NCBI GenBank assembly: GCA_030765065.1
Contig: CM060977.1
Span: forward strand, 130,948,295 to 131,012,294
Origin: Deroplatys truncata
Taxonomy: Eukaryota > Arthropoda > Insecta > Mantodea > Mantidae
Length of the DNA stretch: 64,000 nucleotides
Direction of reading: 5' to 3'
Position numbers and translations under genes: made by a program. A model generated the notes under the pieces. That model did not search any database, was not told the origin of the DNA, and saw nothing but the letters and a program-made list of their open reading frames with translations. This document shows positions 12,091 through 23,775 of this stretch, in pieces. The number at the start of each line of letters is the position of its first letter. The stretch's first letter is position 1.

Positions 12091-12360
12091 GAACTAAAAA
12101 GAAACAGAAACATGAAGCTCGCTCACATTAATTTACCAGTTCCCCACTGATCTGTTTTCCCTTAGATTTGTCCTGTTGAGTTCTGCAAACTCTTTAACGC
12201 GCGACGGGATATCTACACACTCGAAATACGGCACGGTTGGGCCACCTGGTATGCAGCTGTAAATGGGCACACATTCTACATGTGCAGTTTATACTCACGA
12301 TTAACAGATTTGTGAACAAAGTTATACAGATGCTACGTTGCTTTTAATAGTATATTATTC

Positions 12361-13294
12361 AACAAGACTATAATGGTAGTAATTAAGACGCTACAGCTCA
12401 TTATATAATTTAGATACGAGTGTTTTAATTAATATTATAGTCTTGTTGCACACGACTTTTTTGGTACACCACACTATAATTTCAAAACTTCGAATTTTTA
12501 CAAAATATCTTGCCTTAACTGTATGTAATGAAATACTAATCGGATGGCAGCGCTAATGGTGCAACAAATGACAGCACTGTTGAATTCTCGTCGCTGTGTT
12601 TAATGATTTTTGCAGGTAACGTGAAAGCAACACACATTGAAGCAAAGGAAATGAACTCAATTTATTAGAATTAAAATTACATTCATTCAGTCATTATCTG
12701 TTTACCCTCCTCTTATGTAGGACTTACACCCCCCAGGACTTACAAGCGGGTGCCTGGGGTCAGAGGCCCGTCGAGGAGCAGACATTCATGGATCATACAG
12801 AGCATCCAGGATGGGTGATCAGCCCGATGCCTGGTATGGGATGAAGGAGGTAGATGAAACGAAATGTTGGTGAAATGGATGAAAGGAAAGGTGATGATGG
12901 AGCAGTTGGTGGAATGAATGGCGGGGGAAACCGGAGAACCCAGAGAAAACCCGCCCAGACGCCGCTTCGTCCACCACAAATCCCACATGCAGGTCCCTGG
13001 GATTGAACCCGGGCCGCCTCGGTGGGAGGCAGCGGTCTAACCACTCGGCCACGGCGCCGCATAGAATATTAAAATTACAATGAACAGAATTTATTTTATT
13101 TCAAATACACACATTTTATTGTTTATCTGGGAAATGGATCCTTGTGGACTGCTGTTCTGAAGATATTATAAGGTATCGCCGAGCTGTGCGCGCCGCCGAG
13201 TAATGTGATAATGAGTCGCTGAATTACTATGGATGTGGTAACAGTTCAGTTACGTCAGATTTAATCAGCGTATTATAGTGTGGTCCACCAAAAA
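12361..13294. mobile_element. R3 element, copy 1 (interrupted by a SINE)
   Basis: Matches 18519-19090 over its whole length apart from the inserted SINE. The left module is a foldback (caacaagactataat at 12362 and attatagtcttgttg ending at 12449). Inside it, tttttggtacaccacact (about 12458) pairs with agtgtggtccaccaaaaa (13278-13295). The internal sequence 'gtaacgtgaaagcaacaca' is shared by both copies. No coding capacity, so a non-autonomous TIR element. Confidence 0.65.
12682..13067 (-). mobile_element. tRNA-derived SINE inserted in R3, with 12-bp target-site duplication
   Basis: The minus strand begins ggcgccgtggccgagtgg, a tRNA-like 5' half with box A near 13040-13051, and carries box B gggttcaatccc near 13000-13011. 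The body ends near 12690. The 12-mer attaaaattaca flanks it at 12670-12681 and 13068-13079. The second R3 copy has the uninterrupted site. Overlapping open frames at 12740-13062 are spurious readings of this SINE. Confidence 0.85.
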
Positions 13295-13295
13295 T

Positions 13296-14101
13296 CAATT
13301 ACCACCTGCTACCTTCTTCACAAAAGTGTTATTTACTGACCGGTAAGAAATAAGATGAATGAACTTAGAGGTCAGAACATCCGTTCCAGTTCCAAATCTA
13401 CTGGTTCCAAATAAATGCTCCAAAGCAAGCCCTAAAGGATTTTGCTATTTGCGCGTAACTGTAACATCGAGATACTCTTGGCCCCCTGCTCTTCCGGTTC
13501 GAGTTCTTTCGCATCGGGATTCTTTGTTCCGTTCCTTGCTATCATGCACGAGTTACAAGGACTTATGATTGTTAGGTACTGAAGAAAACGTTGCAATGGA
13601 AAAGGTCGCTTTTAGTATGGAATGGTTCCAAGCAACTCAATAACAAAATTCTCTTGGCTACATTGAACGTTTTGTCAACTACAGACTGACTGAGATATTG
13701 TCGGATTGCACTGAACTAATAAGAAACTGTGTTGTCGTTGTGTGCGTTTTACAAAGGAATGGATTGCATAGCAGCATTCAATCATGTCTCGTTGCAAGAC
13801 GAGGAAGAAGCTATTCTTCCTGCAGAAAAATTAACTTTTGTTGTCCTGAAGTGCAGTATATAATTTTATTTCAGATTAGTGGCAATAACTTCTCTCATTG
13901 CATTTGCTTAGGAGTGTAGGTATATATTCGTTCATTGTCAACAAAAATCCAACTGAAAAATGTGAGTAGTATTTTGAGAAGGAAGGAGTGGCTGTTAATC
14001 AATAACAGCTGAGTTTGCAAAAATTAACTGAAAAATTATAATTTATAAATGTAGTGAAATCTAGTACAGTCAATGATTGTTATCGATTTCTTAATCAGTA
14101 A
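13296..14101. other. Unannotated
   Basis: No repeat family or coding motif recognised. Short open frames at 13359-13568 and 13698-13919 have no recognisable features. Confidence 0.5.
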
Positions 14102-14103
14102 TA

Positions 14104-15440
14104 CAGGGTGATTTTGAATGATGGACCCATTTTATAAAATTCTATTTATTAAAGTACAAATCCAACATGAACCATCTTTATACCAATAAACAGAGAAATG
14201 TTCAAAGTTTTGTTTAATACATTATAAATGTTCAATGTGTCCACCGTTTGCTGCACGGCAAACATCTACGCGATAGCCAAACTCGTCTCACACACGAGCT
14301 TCTGTTACTGAGTGCACGGCAGTAGTTATACGGTTCCGCAGGTCGTCCAGAGTTGTAGGTAGAGGAAGGACGTAAACAGCTTCCTTAACATAACCCCATA
14401 AGAAATAGTCACATGGGGTGATATCAGGAGATCTCGGCCAGAAGTGTAGAGCCAGGTCTTCATTTACCCTGCGACCTATCCAGCGCTGAGGAAGGGATTC
14501 ATTCAAAAAGCCTCGTACATCGCTGAGCCAATGGGGCGGAGTTCCATCCTGTTGGAAAATGAGGTCCTGTGAATCTTCCATAATTTGAGGGAACAGCCAT
14601 TGTTCCTGACGTTATTCCAGTTAGAGATTTTTCCCCAAAGAAAAATGGTCCATAAACCTTTGTACGGGATAAGGCATAGAACACGTTTACATTCGGTGAG
14701 TCTCTTTCGTGTTGCGATGTTGAATGAGTATTTTGCAAACCCCATATGCGAACATTGTGTCTGTTGACTTTTCCACTAAAGTGGAAAGTAGCTTCATCGC
14801 TAAAAATGATTCGCTGTAGAAACGCGTCATCCTCCATCATTCCTAGCACATAACCACAAAATTCGAGACGCTTCTCTTTGTCTTTAGGTTTAAGAACCTG
14901 CACAAGTTGTAATCGGTAGGATTTGTACAGCAAACGCCGTCTCAGAACTTTCCACACAGTTGGTTGGGGTATTCCATGTTCTCTACTAGTTCTATGGGTG
15001 GACTGTGAACAAAACTGTCTTCAATCCGTCTGACGTCCTCCTCTGACACATACGGTTGGCCTGTGCTTTTTCCTTTACACACACTTCCATTCCATTTAAA
15101 TTGCGTAAACCAACGGCTAATACTTTTTCTAGTTGGTGGTTCAATACCGAATTTGCTACGAAATGCCCGCTGCACTACAATTTGCGGTTCACTTTTTGCG
15201 AACTCAATAATGCAGAAAGCCTTGTGCTCCACAGTAGCCATCTCACTACGTACTGACAGTAAAGCGCAATGGCGGCCTATTGCGCGAGCGCTCTACCGGT
15301 CGCTTACAAAACCAAAACCGCCCGCCGAAAAAACCTTTGAAACTTCCTCTTTTCATTGTTATACAGATTGTTCTTGTTGGATTTGTGCTTTAATACATAC
15401 GAATTTTATAAAGTGGGTCCATCATTTAAAAATCATCCTG
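14104..15440 (-). mobile_element. Complete mariner-type transposon (dead)
   Basis: A 1337-bp element with imperfect inverted ends of about 65 bp: cagggtgattttgaatgatg at 14104 and its counterpart caggatgatttttaaatgat read from 15440 on the minus strand. A TA dinucleotide lies immediately outside each end (14102-14103 and 15441-15442), the target duplication typical of IS630-Tc1-mariner elements. The single gene lies on the minus strand and is broken. The right flank is a (TAA)n tract. Confidence 0.9.
14222..15241 (-). pseudogene. Mariner-superfamily transposase, frameshifted
   Basis: Begins MATVEHKAFCIIEFAKSEP at 15241, the N-terminal helix-turn-helix region of this transposase group. It continues in a second frame from about 14980 (PQPTVWKVLRRRL, then FSDEATFHFSGKVNRHN with the first catalytic Asp) and returns to a third frame near 14612 (FQQDGTPPHW with the second Asp, then WPRSPDITPCDYFLWGYVK with the third acidic residue). 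A TGA near 14288 interrupts the C-terminus before GGHIEHL and the natural stop at 14222. About 340 codons in total, the family's usual length. Two frameshifts and one nonsense codon mean no active enzyme. The Asp-to-Asp spacing between the second and third residues is about 45, longer than classical mariner (34). Confidence 0.9.
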
Positions 15441-15477
<37 letters not shown>

Positions 15478-15478
15478 G
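15441..15478. repeat. (TAA)n microsatellite
   Basis: About twelve TAA/ATA units directly abutting the mariner element, whose TA target lies in the tract. Confidence 0.9.
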
Positions 15479-16283
15479 TTCCGTGGCGCTACGTCCTGAC
15501 AACCGCCCACGTACGCGCGACAGAGGATCATCCAAACGATACGGTGAGGCTATGTAACCATCATCGCATCCCCCAGTCGAAATGTTGGCCTATGTGGATG
15601 GATCGCTGCCTATCGCAGCTCCTCACTTTCCTCACGTGCTGAGTAGGCACCTGTCCTACACTCGAGACGTAAAATCCGCACCCCCATGGTGAGTTCGAAC
15701 ACCGGGTGCATTCCATGGGGTAAACCATATCTACCCGCTGTAGTCCACACAGTCAGGTAGCAGGGCGATCAGTAATATAGGTACTTTAAATGTTTACTTT
15801 TACCATTTAATGTGAAGCTGATGGACAAGGCACTGATATCCAATAGTTTTTAAAGTTAATGTGGGACTAAAGTTTCCATCGATTAAATAAAGAATCAGAA
15901 GAGGGAGGTATAGTAAGTAGACTTGTATTTTAATAAAATAATTCGATATCGAAATGTCACTGGAGGAATTATAGAGGATGGAAGGGGTAAATAGATGTCT
16001 ACTTATAAACTACTTAGCTATCTCATTGAAAGGAACAAAGGTACCAAATAAGAAGTGATTTGCAAGGTAATGACAACGCTATATTAAAGAGGCCACGTGT
16101 TAAGTGCCCGATAGGAGCCTACCTCTGAGGTAGGTCACGAAGTACGTATCTACGGAAAGCTGAGAAAATAAAAATAATGCAATTTGTTCTGTATAAAGAA
16201 TTCTTTTTACGGTTATGTATCTGAAAATCTACTCTTATATCCATTAAATTGTCATGAACAAATAAGAACGTCTTTCATTGTTG
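15479..16283. other. Unannotated, moderately GC-rich segment
   Basis: 15480-15770 is GC-richer than its surroundings and has a box-B-like gagttcgaacaccg near 15692, so it may be a degraded tRNA-like repeat. No box A was found and no gene is supported. Confidence 0.35.
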
Positions 16284-16832
16284 TTTCTGTACCACCTACA
16301 TAGTAGGTCGAGAAGGTATTGCATTCCATCCAAAAACTCTATACCGAGATTTCATCGGAAATTATTGTTTCGAGAACCCCTAAATCCAAAAAAGCATTTT
16401 TAGAAAAAGGTCCTCGTGTGTGTGTGTGTGTGTGCGTGTGCGCGCGCGCGTGTCTGTGAGCAGCATAACATAAAAACGAAAAGTAGGACAAATACCAAAC
16501 TTGGTATTTAGGTTCAGCACCTTTCAGAGATGCGACACAAAGATTTTCAATATAATCCTCTCACCTCAACCTACTCTTTACGGAATATTTTTCCAAAATT
16601 TTCATTTTCTCAAAAATGGAGATATTTACATTGTAAATAAAAAACTTAAATCTTGAATTTTCTGGGAATAGCCTGTGAACTCCACTTCATTGAGAAGGAA
16701 GTTTTTATTACCCTGTATAACAGGTAAACGTTAAGCGATGGACGAAAACTATTACACTAAAAATGTAGATTTCTTTAAAATGTACAATTTATTTCTAATA
16801 ACTTTTTTATGGCATCAACCATTTTCGAGATA

Positions 16833-18063
16833 CACACTACGTGATCAAATGTATCCGGACACCTGGTTAAAATGACGTACAAGTTCGTGGCGCCCTTCAT
16901 CGGTAATGCTGGAAGTCAATATGATGTTGGTCCACCCTTAGCCTTGATAACAGCGTTCACTCTCGCAGGCATACTTTCAATAAGGTGCTGAAAGGTTTCT
17001 TGGGAATGGCAGCCCATTCTTCACGGAGTGCGGAACTGAGGAGAGGTATCGATGTAGGTCAGTGAGGCCTGGCACGAAGTCGGCGTTCCAAAACATCCCA
17101 AAGGCGTTCTATAGGATTCAAGTCAGGACTTTATGCAGGCCAGTCCATTATAGGGACGTTATTGTCGTGTAACCACTCCGCCACAGCCCGTGCAGTATGA
17201 ACAGGTGCTCGATCGTGTTGAAAGATGCAATCGCCATCTCCGAATTGCTCTTCAACAGTGGGAAGCAAGAAGGTTCTTAAAATATCAATGTAGGTCGTGC
17301 CACGTAAAACAACAAGGGGTGCAAGCCCCCTCCAGGAAAAACACGACCACACCATAACACCACCACCTCCGAATTTCGCTGTTGGCACTACACATACTGG
17401 CAGATGACGTTCACCGGGCATTCGCCATACCCACACCCTGCCATCGGATCGCCACATTGTGTACGTGGTTCGTCACTCCACACAACGTTTTGCCACTGTT
17501 CAATCGTGTAATGTCGACGCTCCTTACACCAAGCGAGGCGTCTTTTGGCATTTTCCTGCGTGATGTGTGGCTTATGAGCAGCCGCTCGACCATGGAATCC
17601 AAGGTTTCTCACCTCACGCCTGTCATAGTACTTGAAGTAGATCCTGATGCTGTTTGGAATTCCTGTGTGATGGTCTGAATAGATGTCTGCCTATTAGTCT
17701 TTACGATCCTCTTCAAACGTCGGCGGTCTCTATCGGTCAACAGACGAGGTCAGCCTGTACGCTTTTGTGTTGTACATGTCCCATCACGTTTCCACTTTGC
17801 TATCACATCAGAAACAGTGGACCTAAGGATGTTTAGGAGTGTGGAAATCTCGCGTACAGACTTCTGACACAAGTGACACCCAATCACCTGACCGAGTTCG
17901 AAGTCCGCGAGTTCCACGAAGCGTCCCATTCTGCTGTTTCACGATGTCTAATGACTACTGAGGTCGCGGATAATGAGTATCAGGCAGTAGGTGGCAGCAC
18001 AGTGCACCTAAGATGAAAAAGGTATGTTTTTGGGGATGTCCGGATACTTTTGATCACATAGTG
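16833..18063 (-). mobile_element. Tc1-like transposon nested in family H
   Basis: A 1231-bp element. The left end cactacgtgatcaaatgtat matches the right end read on the minus strand, cactatgtgatcaaaagtat, for about 30 bp, with TA outside both ends (16831-16832 and 18064-18065). Two extra bases (CA) precede the left TIR match. The gene is on the minus strand. Confidence 0.9.
16916..17929 (-). pseudogene. Tc1-family DD34E transposase, broken
   Basis: Starts MGRFVELADFELGQVIG at 17929 and would end at the TGA at 16916-16918, about 338 codons, the normal Tc1 length. Order of motifs: N-terminal helix-turn-helix, then VVWSDE (first Asp, about 17470), VMVWSCFSWRGLAPLV, FQHDRAPVH (second Asp, about 17215), and PA-stop-SPDLNPIERLW (Glu, near 17110). 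There are 34 residues between the second Asp and the Glu, counting the stop, so DD34E. Damage: TGA in place of Arg near 17750, frameshifts near 17615 and 17455, and TAA in place of Gln in PAQSPDLNP near 17135. The stops look like C-to-T decay. Confidence 0.92.
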
Positions 18064-18518
18064 TACGTTATGAATGGTTGGATTTGTTCAATACTTTAAT
18101 TATTTTCAAGTACTTTCGATATTCAGTTGTTTGTCGCAATTGCATGTAGAGCATGCAATTATTTTAAGACCAGTACATAGCGTCCAGTTCTTAAACATTT
18201 GACTACTGATATTCCCTTTGTATCTGTAACGAAATGTAATACAGCTGTTTCCCGAAGGGTTTATCTTGATTAAAATGAAAATAAACTTTTGAAAGAATAA
18301 TTTGTATACCGACTAATAAGCGACAGAGCTAGAGAATGTCGTGAATGTTATCACATCAGATTTTACACTTATGATTTTACCAAACGGAACAATGTACTTT
18401 CATATCTTTTCGAAAATTTTATTTTTTTAAGTTCGGTAAGGAGGTGTTAAAAGTGTAGGTAAGAATTGATATAATTGTCTATAAGGTTTCAGAAACATTA
18501 ATATAGATAACATATAAT

Positions 18519-19090
18519 GCAACAAGACTATAATGGTAGTAATTATGATGCGAGTATGTTTAAGGCACGAGTTATCTTAAAGATACGAGCGTCTTAATTA
18601 CCTTTATGGTCAAGTTCCATACGATTGCTTTTGTCGACCACTTTCAGTGTTTACTAGAAGATCTCGTCTAGTTAATTATGTGTAATTAAATGCTCATCGA
18701 AAGGCAGCAATAATGGCAGGATTTTGAACGTGTTTGCAAATAGTGCAACACATTGCAGCACTGTTGAGTCCACTCCGTCTTTATTGATGTTTTGCAGGTA
18801 ACGTCAAAGCAACACATGTTGAAGCAAAGGAGATTAACTCAATTTATTAGAAGCTTAAATTTATAATGAACACAATTTATTTTATTTTAAATACACATAT
18901 TTAATTGTTTATCTGGGGAATGAATCCCAGTGTAATTGGGATTGCTGCTTTGAAGGTGTTAAAAGGTATGGGCGATAGGGGAGCTGCACGCGTCGTTGAG
19001 TAAGATCATAAAGAGTCGCTAAAGTATTATGGATGCCAGTTTCTACGTCACATGTAATCGGCGTATTATAGTGTGAACGACAATAAAATT
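18519..19090. mobile_element. R3 element, copy 2 (no SINE)
   Basis: Aligns with 12361-13294 minus its SINE: left foldback module gcaacaagactataatgg (18519), middle 'gtaacgtcaaagcaacaca', right end 'cgtattatagtgtg' near 19063. Around 18830-18870 it preserves the R3 sequence uninterrupted where copy 1 has the SINE. Inner ends are more decayed than in copy 1. Confidence 0.65.
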
Positions 19091-19669
19091 ATAAATTTGC
19101 TGTGAATCTGTTGTTCGCTTTACCTTCACCTGTGGTTCAACGTCGTCTTGAAAGGAATTTTGTACTGCCTAGAGGACTTTGTCTATGTGTGCTAAGTAGC
19201 TGTGGGAACAGATACTAACGTGATAGCTTAGACATGTTTTTCAGAATGTATCACCTCCGTTTGTGGGCGGAGAAAACACGAAGGCTAAAGACAAGTTCAT
19301 TTCCAAGTACTATTGGTCAAATACTTCATTTTATGCGCTTTTCAACTTTATTTTTTTATTACATTGGTATCAAACCCGAATACTATTTTGTATTATTGTG
19401 TGCCAACATTTTTTACAGCAGTGCCCATAATAATTTCAAACAGTTCTAATTATTTCCGCATATTTCCTATTCTTTCTTTCGTGGTGTGATATGGAGCGCT
19501 CTTTGTTGCTCTGCTATAGGAGAGGGAGCGGTCCTGTCTGATACACATGCCTTTAACTGCAGAGTTTATTGCGTGGTGAACAGTATTGCCATGTCTCTGT
19601 AATTTATTACTATACTTGAATATTTTATTAATATTTTTATTATTAATACTTTTATTAATATTTCTTATA
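19091..19669. other. Unannotated AT-rich stretch
   Basis: No gene or repeat family recognised. A 71-codon open frame at 19234-19449 has no identifiable motif. Confidence 0.45.
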
Positions 19670-20137
19670 GGTAGTGTGCCCGCAAGACGGATGGGAATAC
19701 TGTGACCATCTTATTATCGGAGGGGACTCGGTACTGATCCTGAGAGGATAATATAGATATGCCCCACAAGGGCTGTCCCAGGAGGGAGGAGTAGGTGAGA
19801 GGAGACGCCGGGAGGCCGGAACCAGGAGTGACGGCGCAACAATGACAGGGTCCCTATAGTTTCCGGATTTAGACGCTCCGACAATCGGACAGGCAGACCG
19901 GAGATTCTGCCCCATACAGTGTCCAACGCCCCTTTGTAAAAGGGAGTTTTGATATACCCAGCAACCGCCGAAGACCGAGGGACGGAGAAAGCTCCACAGA
20001 GAGCATCCTTCTCCCGCATCGCCTGACAACCAGAAAAATCCCCGAAAAAAAAACAATGGAATGAGTGGGCGGTCGCTGGGAATCGAACCTGCGAGCTCCC
20101 GAATGCGATTCGCACGCGGCACTACCTCGCTCGGTAA
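19670..20137 (-). mobile_element. Long tRNA-head SINE (family S), copy 1
   Basis: The minus strand starts ccgagcgaggtagtgccgcg, has box B ggttcgattcc (revcomp of 20079-20089) and a roughly 400-bp GC-rich body with 'ggatgctctctgtgg' and 'actcctccctcctggg'. The same body is seen at 46493, 49345, 50319, 52410, 56690 and 62338 with different degrees of decay. Long open frames here (133-155 codons) come from the GC-rich body and are not genes. Confidence 0.65.
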
Positions 20138-20825
20138 ATATTATTGTTTCTTTTTTATATTTTATTCTTGTTTTATATGTATTTTTAACTGCGCATTCAA
20201 AGCCAAAAACTAAATAGTGTTGTCGATGTTCGATAGGGCATTACTATATAGAACTTCTCGGATATGTTTTATCAGCCAGGATATTTATTAAGTATTTCTA
20301 AACTTTTGGGTTGTATTTCTTTTAAGCAGTCTTGAAACTGTTAAGCAAGGGCAGATATGTTTATGTAAATGCCTAGTCTCACATATTGTAATTTTGAATT
20401 TAAGTACATTTCGTAAGTCTAATCTTGGGGCAATCGTGTTTCAGAATCTGTTATTTGCTTTTAAAATTTACCCATCGACCTCTGCGTTATTTCTAGCAAT
20501 AAAGTTTTAGAGGAGGCACACAGAGAAAGGGATGAAAGGGTAGTGCGGAATAGTGCAACAGCATGTAATATAAAATGCCGTAGACATATTTCGTATAACA
20601 TTGCTCATTAATTTATTCACCCATTAGCCTTGCTATATCCCAATCGAGGAGAGGCGAATGTTCTTGAGAAATAAATCAAATGATTGAGAATAATCCCAAT
20701 AATTTGAAAATTTGCTATTCTTGCTTTTCTTGGAAGTGTGATATGCCAACGGTACCTATATTTTTCCATATTCTTGGTAGTTTTGGCGATTTATTTCGAG
20801 ATTTACTGAGAAAACAGTCTTTTTA
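20138..20825. other. Unannotated
   Basis: AT-rich sequence with no recognisable gene or repeat. Confidence 0.5.
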
Positions 20826-21655
20826 CTTTCTCTACTACGTATAGTAAGTAGGGGAAGTATTGCATTCCACCCAAAAATTCTGTACCGAGATTTCACCAGA
20901 AATACGTGCTTTGAGGCCTCCTATATCCAAAAAAAGTATTTTTGGAAACAAGTCCGTGTGTGTGTCTGTGTGTCTGTCTGTGAACAACATAACTCAGAAA
21001 CGAACAGTAGGATAAACGCCAAACTGGGTATTTAGGTTCAGTGTCTTCCAGAGATGCGACACGAAGGTTTTCAAGAATATCTGCCCACCCCAGATTACCC
21101 TTTGCTTGGAATATTTTTCGAACATTTTAATTTTATCAAAAATGGCTCCTACGATTTTGCTTAAAATATCATATGTTTAAGATATTTTCATGACAAATAA
21201 AATGTATATCTTTAATTTTCTGCGAATGTCTCCAAAAGTATTCTTCATTCTGAACGACTTTTGCATAACTGGTAAACCATAAGAGATAGACAAAATGTTA
21301 CTACACAAAAAATGTAGATCGCGTTAAAATACACAATTTATGTTACATACATTTTTTTGTTGAGTGAACCATTTTCGAGATATTGCTTGTTATTCCCTTG
21401 AATTTTCCAATACATATACTTTTTCTCAAATGCGAATTCGTTATTCACTTTTTTGTCCTAGTAATGCAAAGAGAAGGGAATACTGCACATAGCATCCAGT
21501 TCTTAAAATATTTGACTATCGCTTAAAGCCTACCAATTCCCCTTGCACCTACAAGAAAATTAGCAATAAGATTGACATCTCGATATCTCGATTAACATGA
21601 AGCATATGTAGTTTGTACAAGAGTAGAGAAAGTCATGTGAGTGTAACACATCAGA
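20826..21655 (+). mobile_element. Family H repeat, full-length copy
   Basis: 830 bp from ctttctctac (20826) to tcaga (21655), with gtagagaaag at 21623-21632. The left-end hairpin ctactacgtatagtaagtag is intact. The central tract is 'gtgtgtgtctgtgtgtctgtctgtg'-like (20956-20985). Left flank is ttttta and right flank is acttttt. One of the cleanest copies for building a consensus. Confidence 0.85.
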
Positions 21656-22952
21656 TACTTTTTTCATGTATTAATGAGAAAAGTTCGTCCGGACGCAATT
21701 AATTTAACTGTCTTTTTCTTCTCGTATCCTCATGTAAACCATTTAGCTTAACGATGCATAGATGTTAACTACACTTTCCAATTCATTATTGAGTCTAATT
21801 TATCTGCTAGCAAGCAATTTCTTCACATTATATGTCTCTTCGTTTTTTCTTGGCCCACTTTTCCCTAAACAGCTTTGCTGGTTATTTATTCTGTTTAAAT
21901 ACTTTCAATCGCTTTTCGTCACTTCATCGCAATATACACTTTGCCTCATATTTTATGTCAACTAACAAAAACAGTCTCAGAGGTATCGGTAATATTGAAT
22001 TTTTTTAAAAACAATTGAGACCATGCGCCTCAGCTATTCCTACCGAGAATCGAACCTATGTCCACAGGCTGGAAGGCAGAGCAGTTACCACACGCCAGTA
22101 GGTAGAGTAGCTAGTAAATTTCCCATTCTCGCTTTTACCATGCTAATGTTACGTTTACAATGTTACAATGTTGGTAGATGTTACTGCAAATGTAAAGCTT
22201 AGAAGTCCTTTTCGCTGAATAGCCCGAATGAAACTGCTATTGCATTTGTGGATGTGTGGAAGGAAAGAGCTATGAGTTTCAAACCCCTGACCGCAGCCCA
22301 TTCAAGTACCCCGGCTGGTGGTCCCATTTTGCATCGCATACGCTGACACTGCCTTAGATCGATCGATGTTTAAGTTGGCTACACTGTAAACATGGCACCG
22401 CTTGCCGCTACGGTATAATTATACACAGCGCAAAGTGTTATTTGTCTAGCGAGGCTGGGAAACATTCCCCATTAAATTGTATTGTTCTCAACCAACATTA
22501 CCGACACAGGGAAATAACAAGAGCGAACGGCTGGCAATGTGCGCATTGCGTCAACTTTTACAGCGATCCAATGGTGCATCTACACATGGCAATCTTTAGT
22601 GACCGCATGTAGTGCAGTCTGTGGGGCAATGCAGACCTATAAAAGCAGTAAAAGCCATAACACGAAGCAGTATGGTTTGTATAGGTAGCAAAGATTTCAC
22701 ATTAAACACTAGCCTTACGTTTTGACCTTTCATATATTAGAGCAACTGTTACGAAGAATTTATGAAGCAGGCATAGGCAATTAACGGGTGTATTGCAAGT
22801 TAAATTAAATTGATTCAACACTTCAGTGACGATTAGAGCACGTAACTGTAGTCATAAATGTGCTGATTTTTAACAACCACGTTACACATAAGTGGATAAA
22901 AGGCTACTGCACTGGTTTTAAGGGGCAGTTATTTTGCGTACAATTAAAAAAG
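21656..22952. other. Unannotated; tRNA-like fragment near 22030-22110
   Basis: The minus strand at about 22105-22035 has a box-B-like ggttcgattct preceded by 'ggtaactgctctgcc', suggesting a decayed tRNA-like SINE head. The rest, including an open frame at 21762-21965, is unrecognised. Confidence 0.35.
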
Positions 22953-23775
22953 GCTGGTGTGTTACATTCGCATGACATTCTCTACCCTCTTTCGTTTATT
23001 AGTGAGTATACAAATTATTCTTACGAAAGTTAAATTACTCTTTTCGTTATACAAACAGCGATAGTCAAATGTTCAGGAGCTGGAGGCTATATGTTGTCCT
23101 TAAAATTCCATATTGTTTCCATGACATCGGTAGAAACAATTTAGGAAGAGTGAGAAAGTATTAAACAAATCGAACCATTAATAACTTATACCTCGGAAAT
23201 TTATGGTGCCAAAAAAGGTTATTTGAAATAAATTGTGTGTTTTAAAGAAGTAAGTTTTTGTGTAGGCAGTACGTTTATGTCTATTGCTTAACGTTTACCA
23301 GTTAAGCAACATTATACAGAATTCCTTCCTAATAAAAAGGACTTCACAGGTTATTCCCATAAAATTCAAAATATATATTTTATTTGTCATGTATATATCT
23401 TTAATATATAGTATTTTAGTCAAAATCGTTAACATTGTTTTAGAAAATAAAAAATTTCGAAAAATGTTCCCTGGAAAGCATAGTTGAGGTTGGGAGTTTC
23501 TTTAAAATCCTCGTGTCGTATATTTGGAAGATATCTACTGAACTTAAATACCTACCATGTTTGGTATATATCTGATTTTAATTTTTGAGTTAATATTGTT
23601 CACAGACAGACAAGTCAATGTTGTTTACAGTCACTACATATAGACCTTTTTTTTTAGAGATTTTTGTTTTTGGATTCAAGGCCTTAAAATGTGTATTTCC
23701 GATGAAATATTGGTATAGAATTTTTGGCTTGAATGCAATACTTTCTCTAACTACTAAGTATGTGATAGGGGAAGT
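22953..23775 (-). mobile_element. Family H repeat, old subfamily
   Basis: Reverse copy with the old-subfamily blocks 'ttaacgtttaccagttaag' and 'ttcacaggttattccca', ending near 23775 with gggaagt. The central microsatellite has decayed to a short acagacagac run. It joins a second partial copy head-to-tail at 23776. Confidence 0.7.

Larger units (their letters stand above)
16284..18360 (+). mobile_element. Family H repeat, old subfamily, split by a Tc1 element
   Basis: The left part (16284-16832) carries the family blocks 'accgagatttcatc', a GT/GC microsatellite (16411-16452), 'accaaacttggtatttaggt' and 'gaattttctgggaatag'. The right part (18066-18360) resumes with 'cagttgtttgtcgcaattgc' and ends 'tcacatcaga'. 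It shares subfamily-specific changes with the copies at 22953, 48081 and 59872. The Tc1 insertion lies between. Confidence 0.75.

Noticed and set aside
12740-13062. Three overlapping minus-strand open frames of 77-89 codons
   Set aside because: They lie entirely in a SINE with boxes A and B and a 12-bp target duplication.
19655-20122. 155- and 133-codon minus open frames
   Set aside because: They coincide with the GC-rich body of SINE family S, which recurs elsewhere without keeping the frame.
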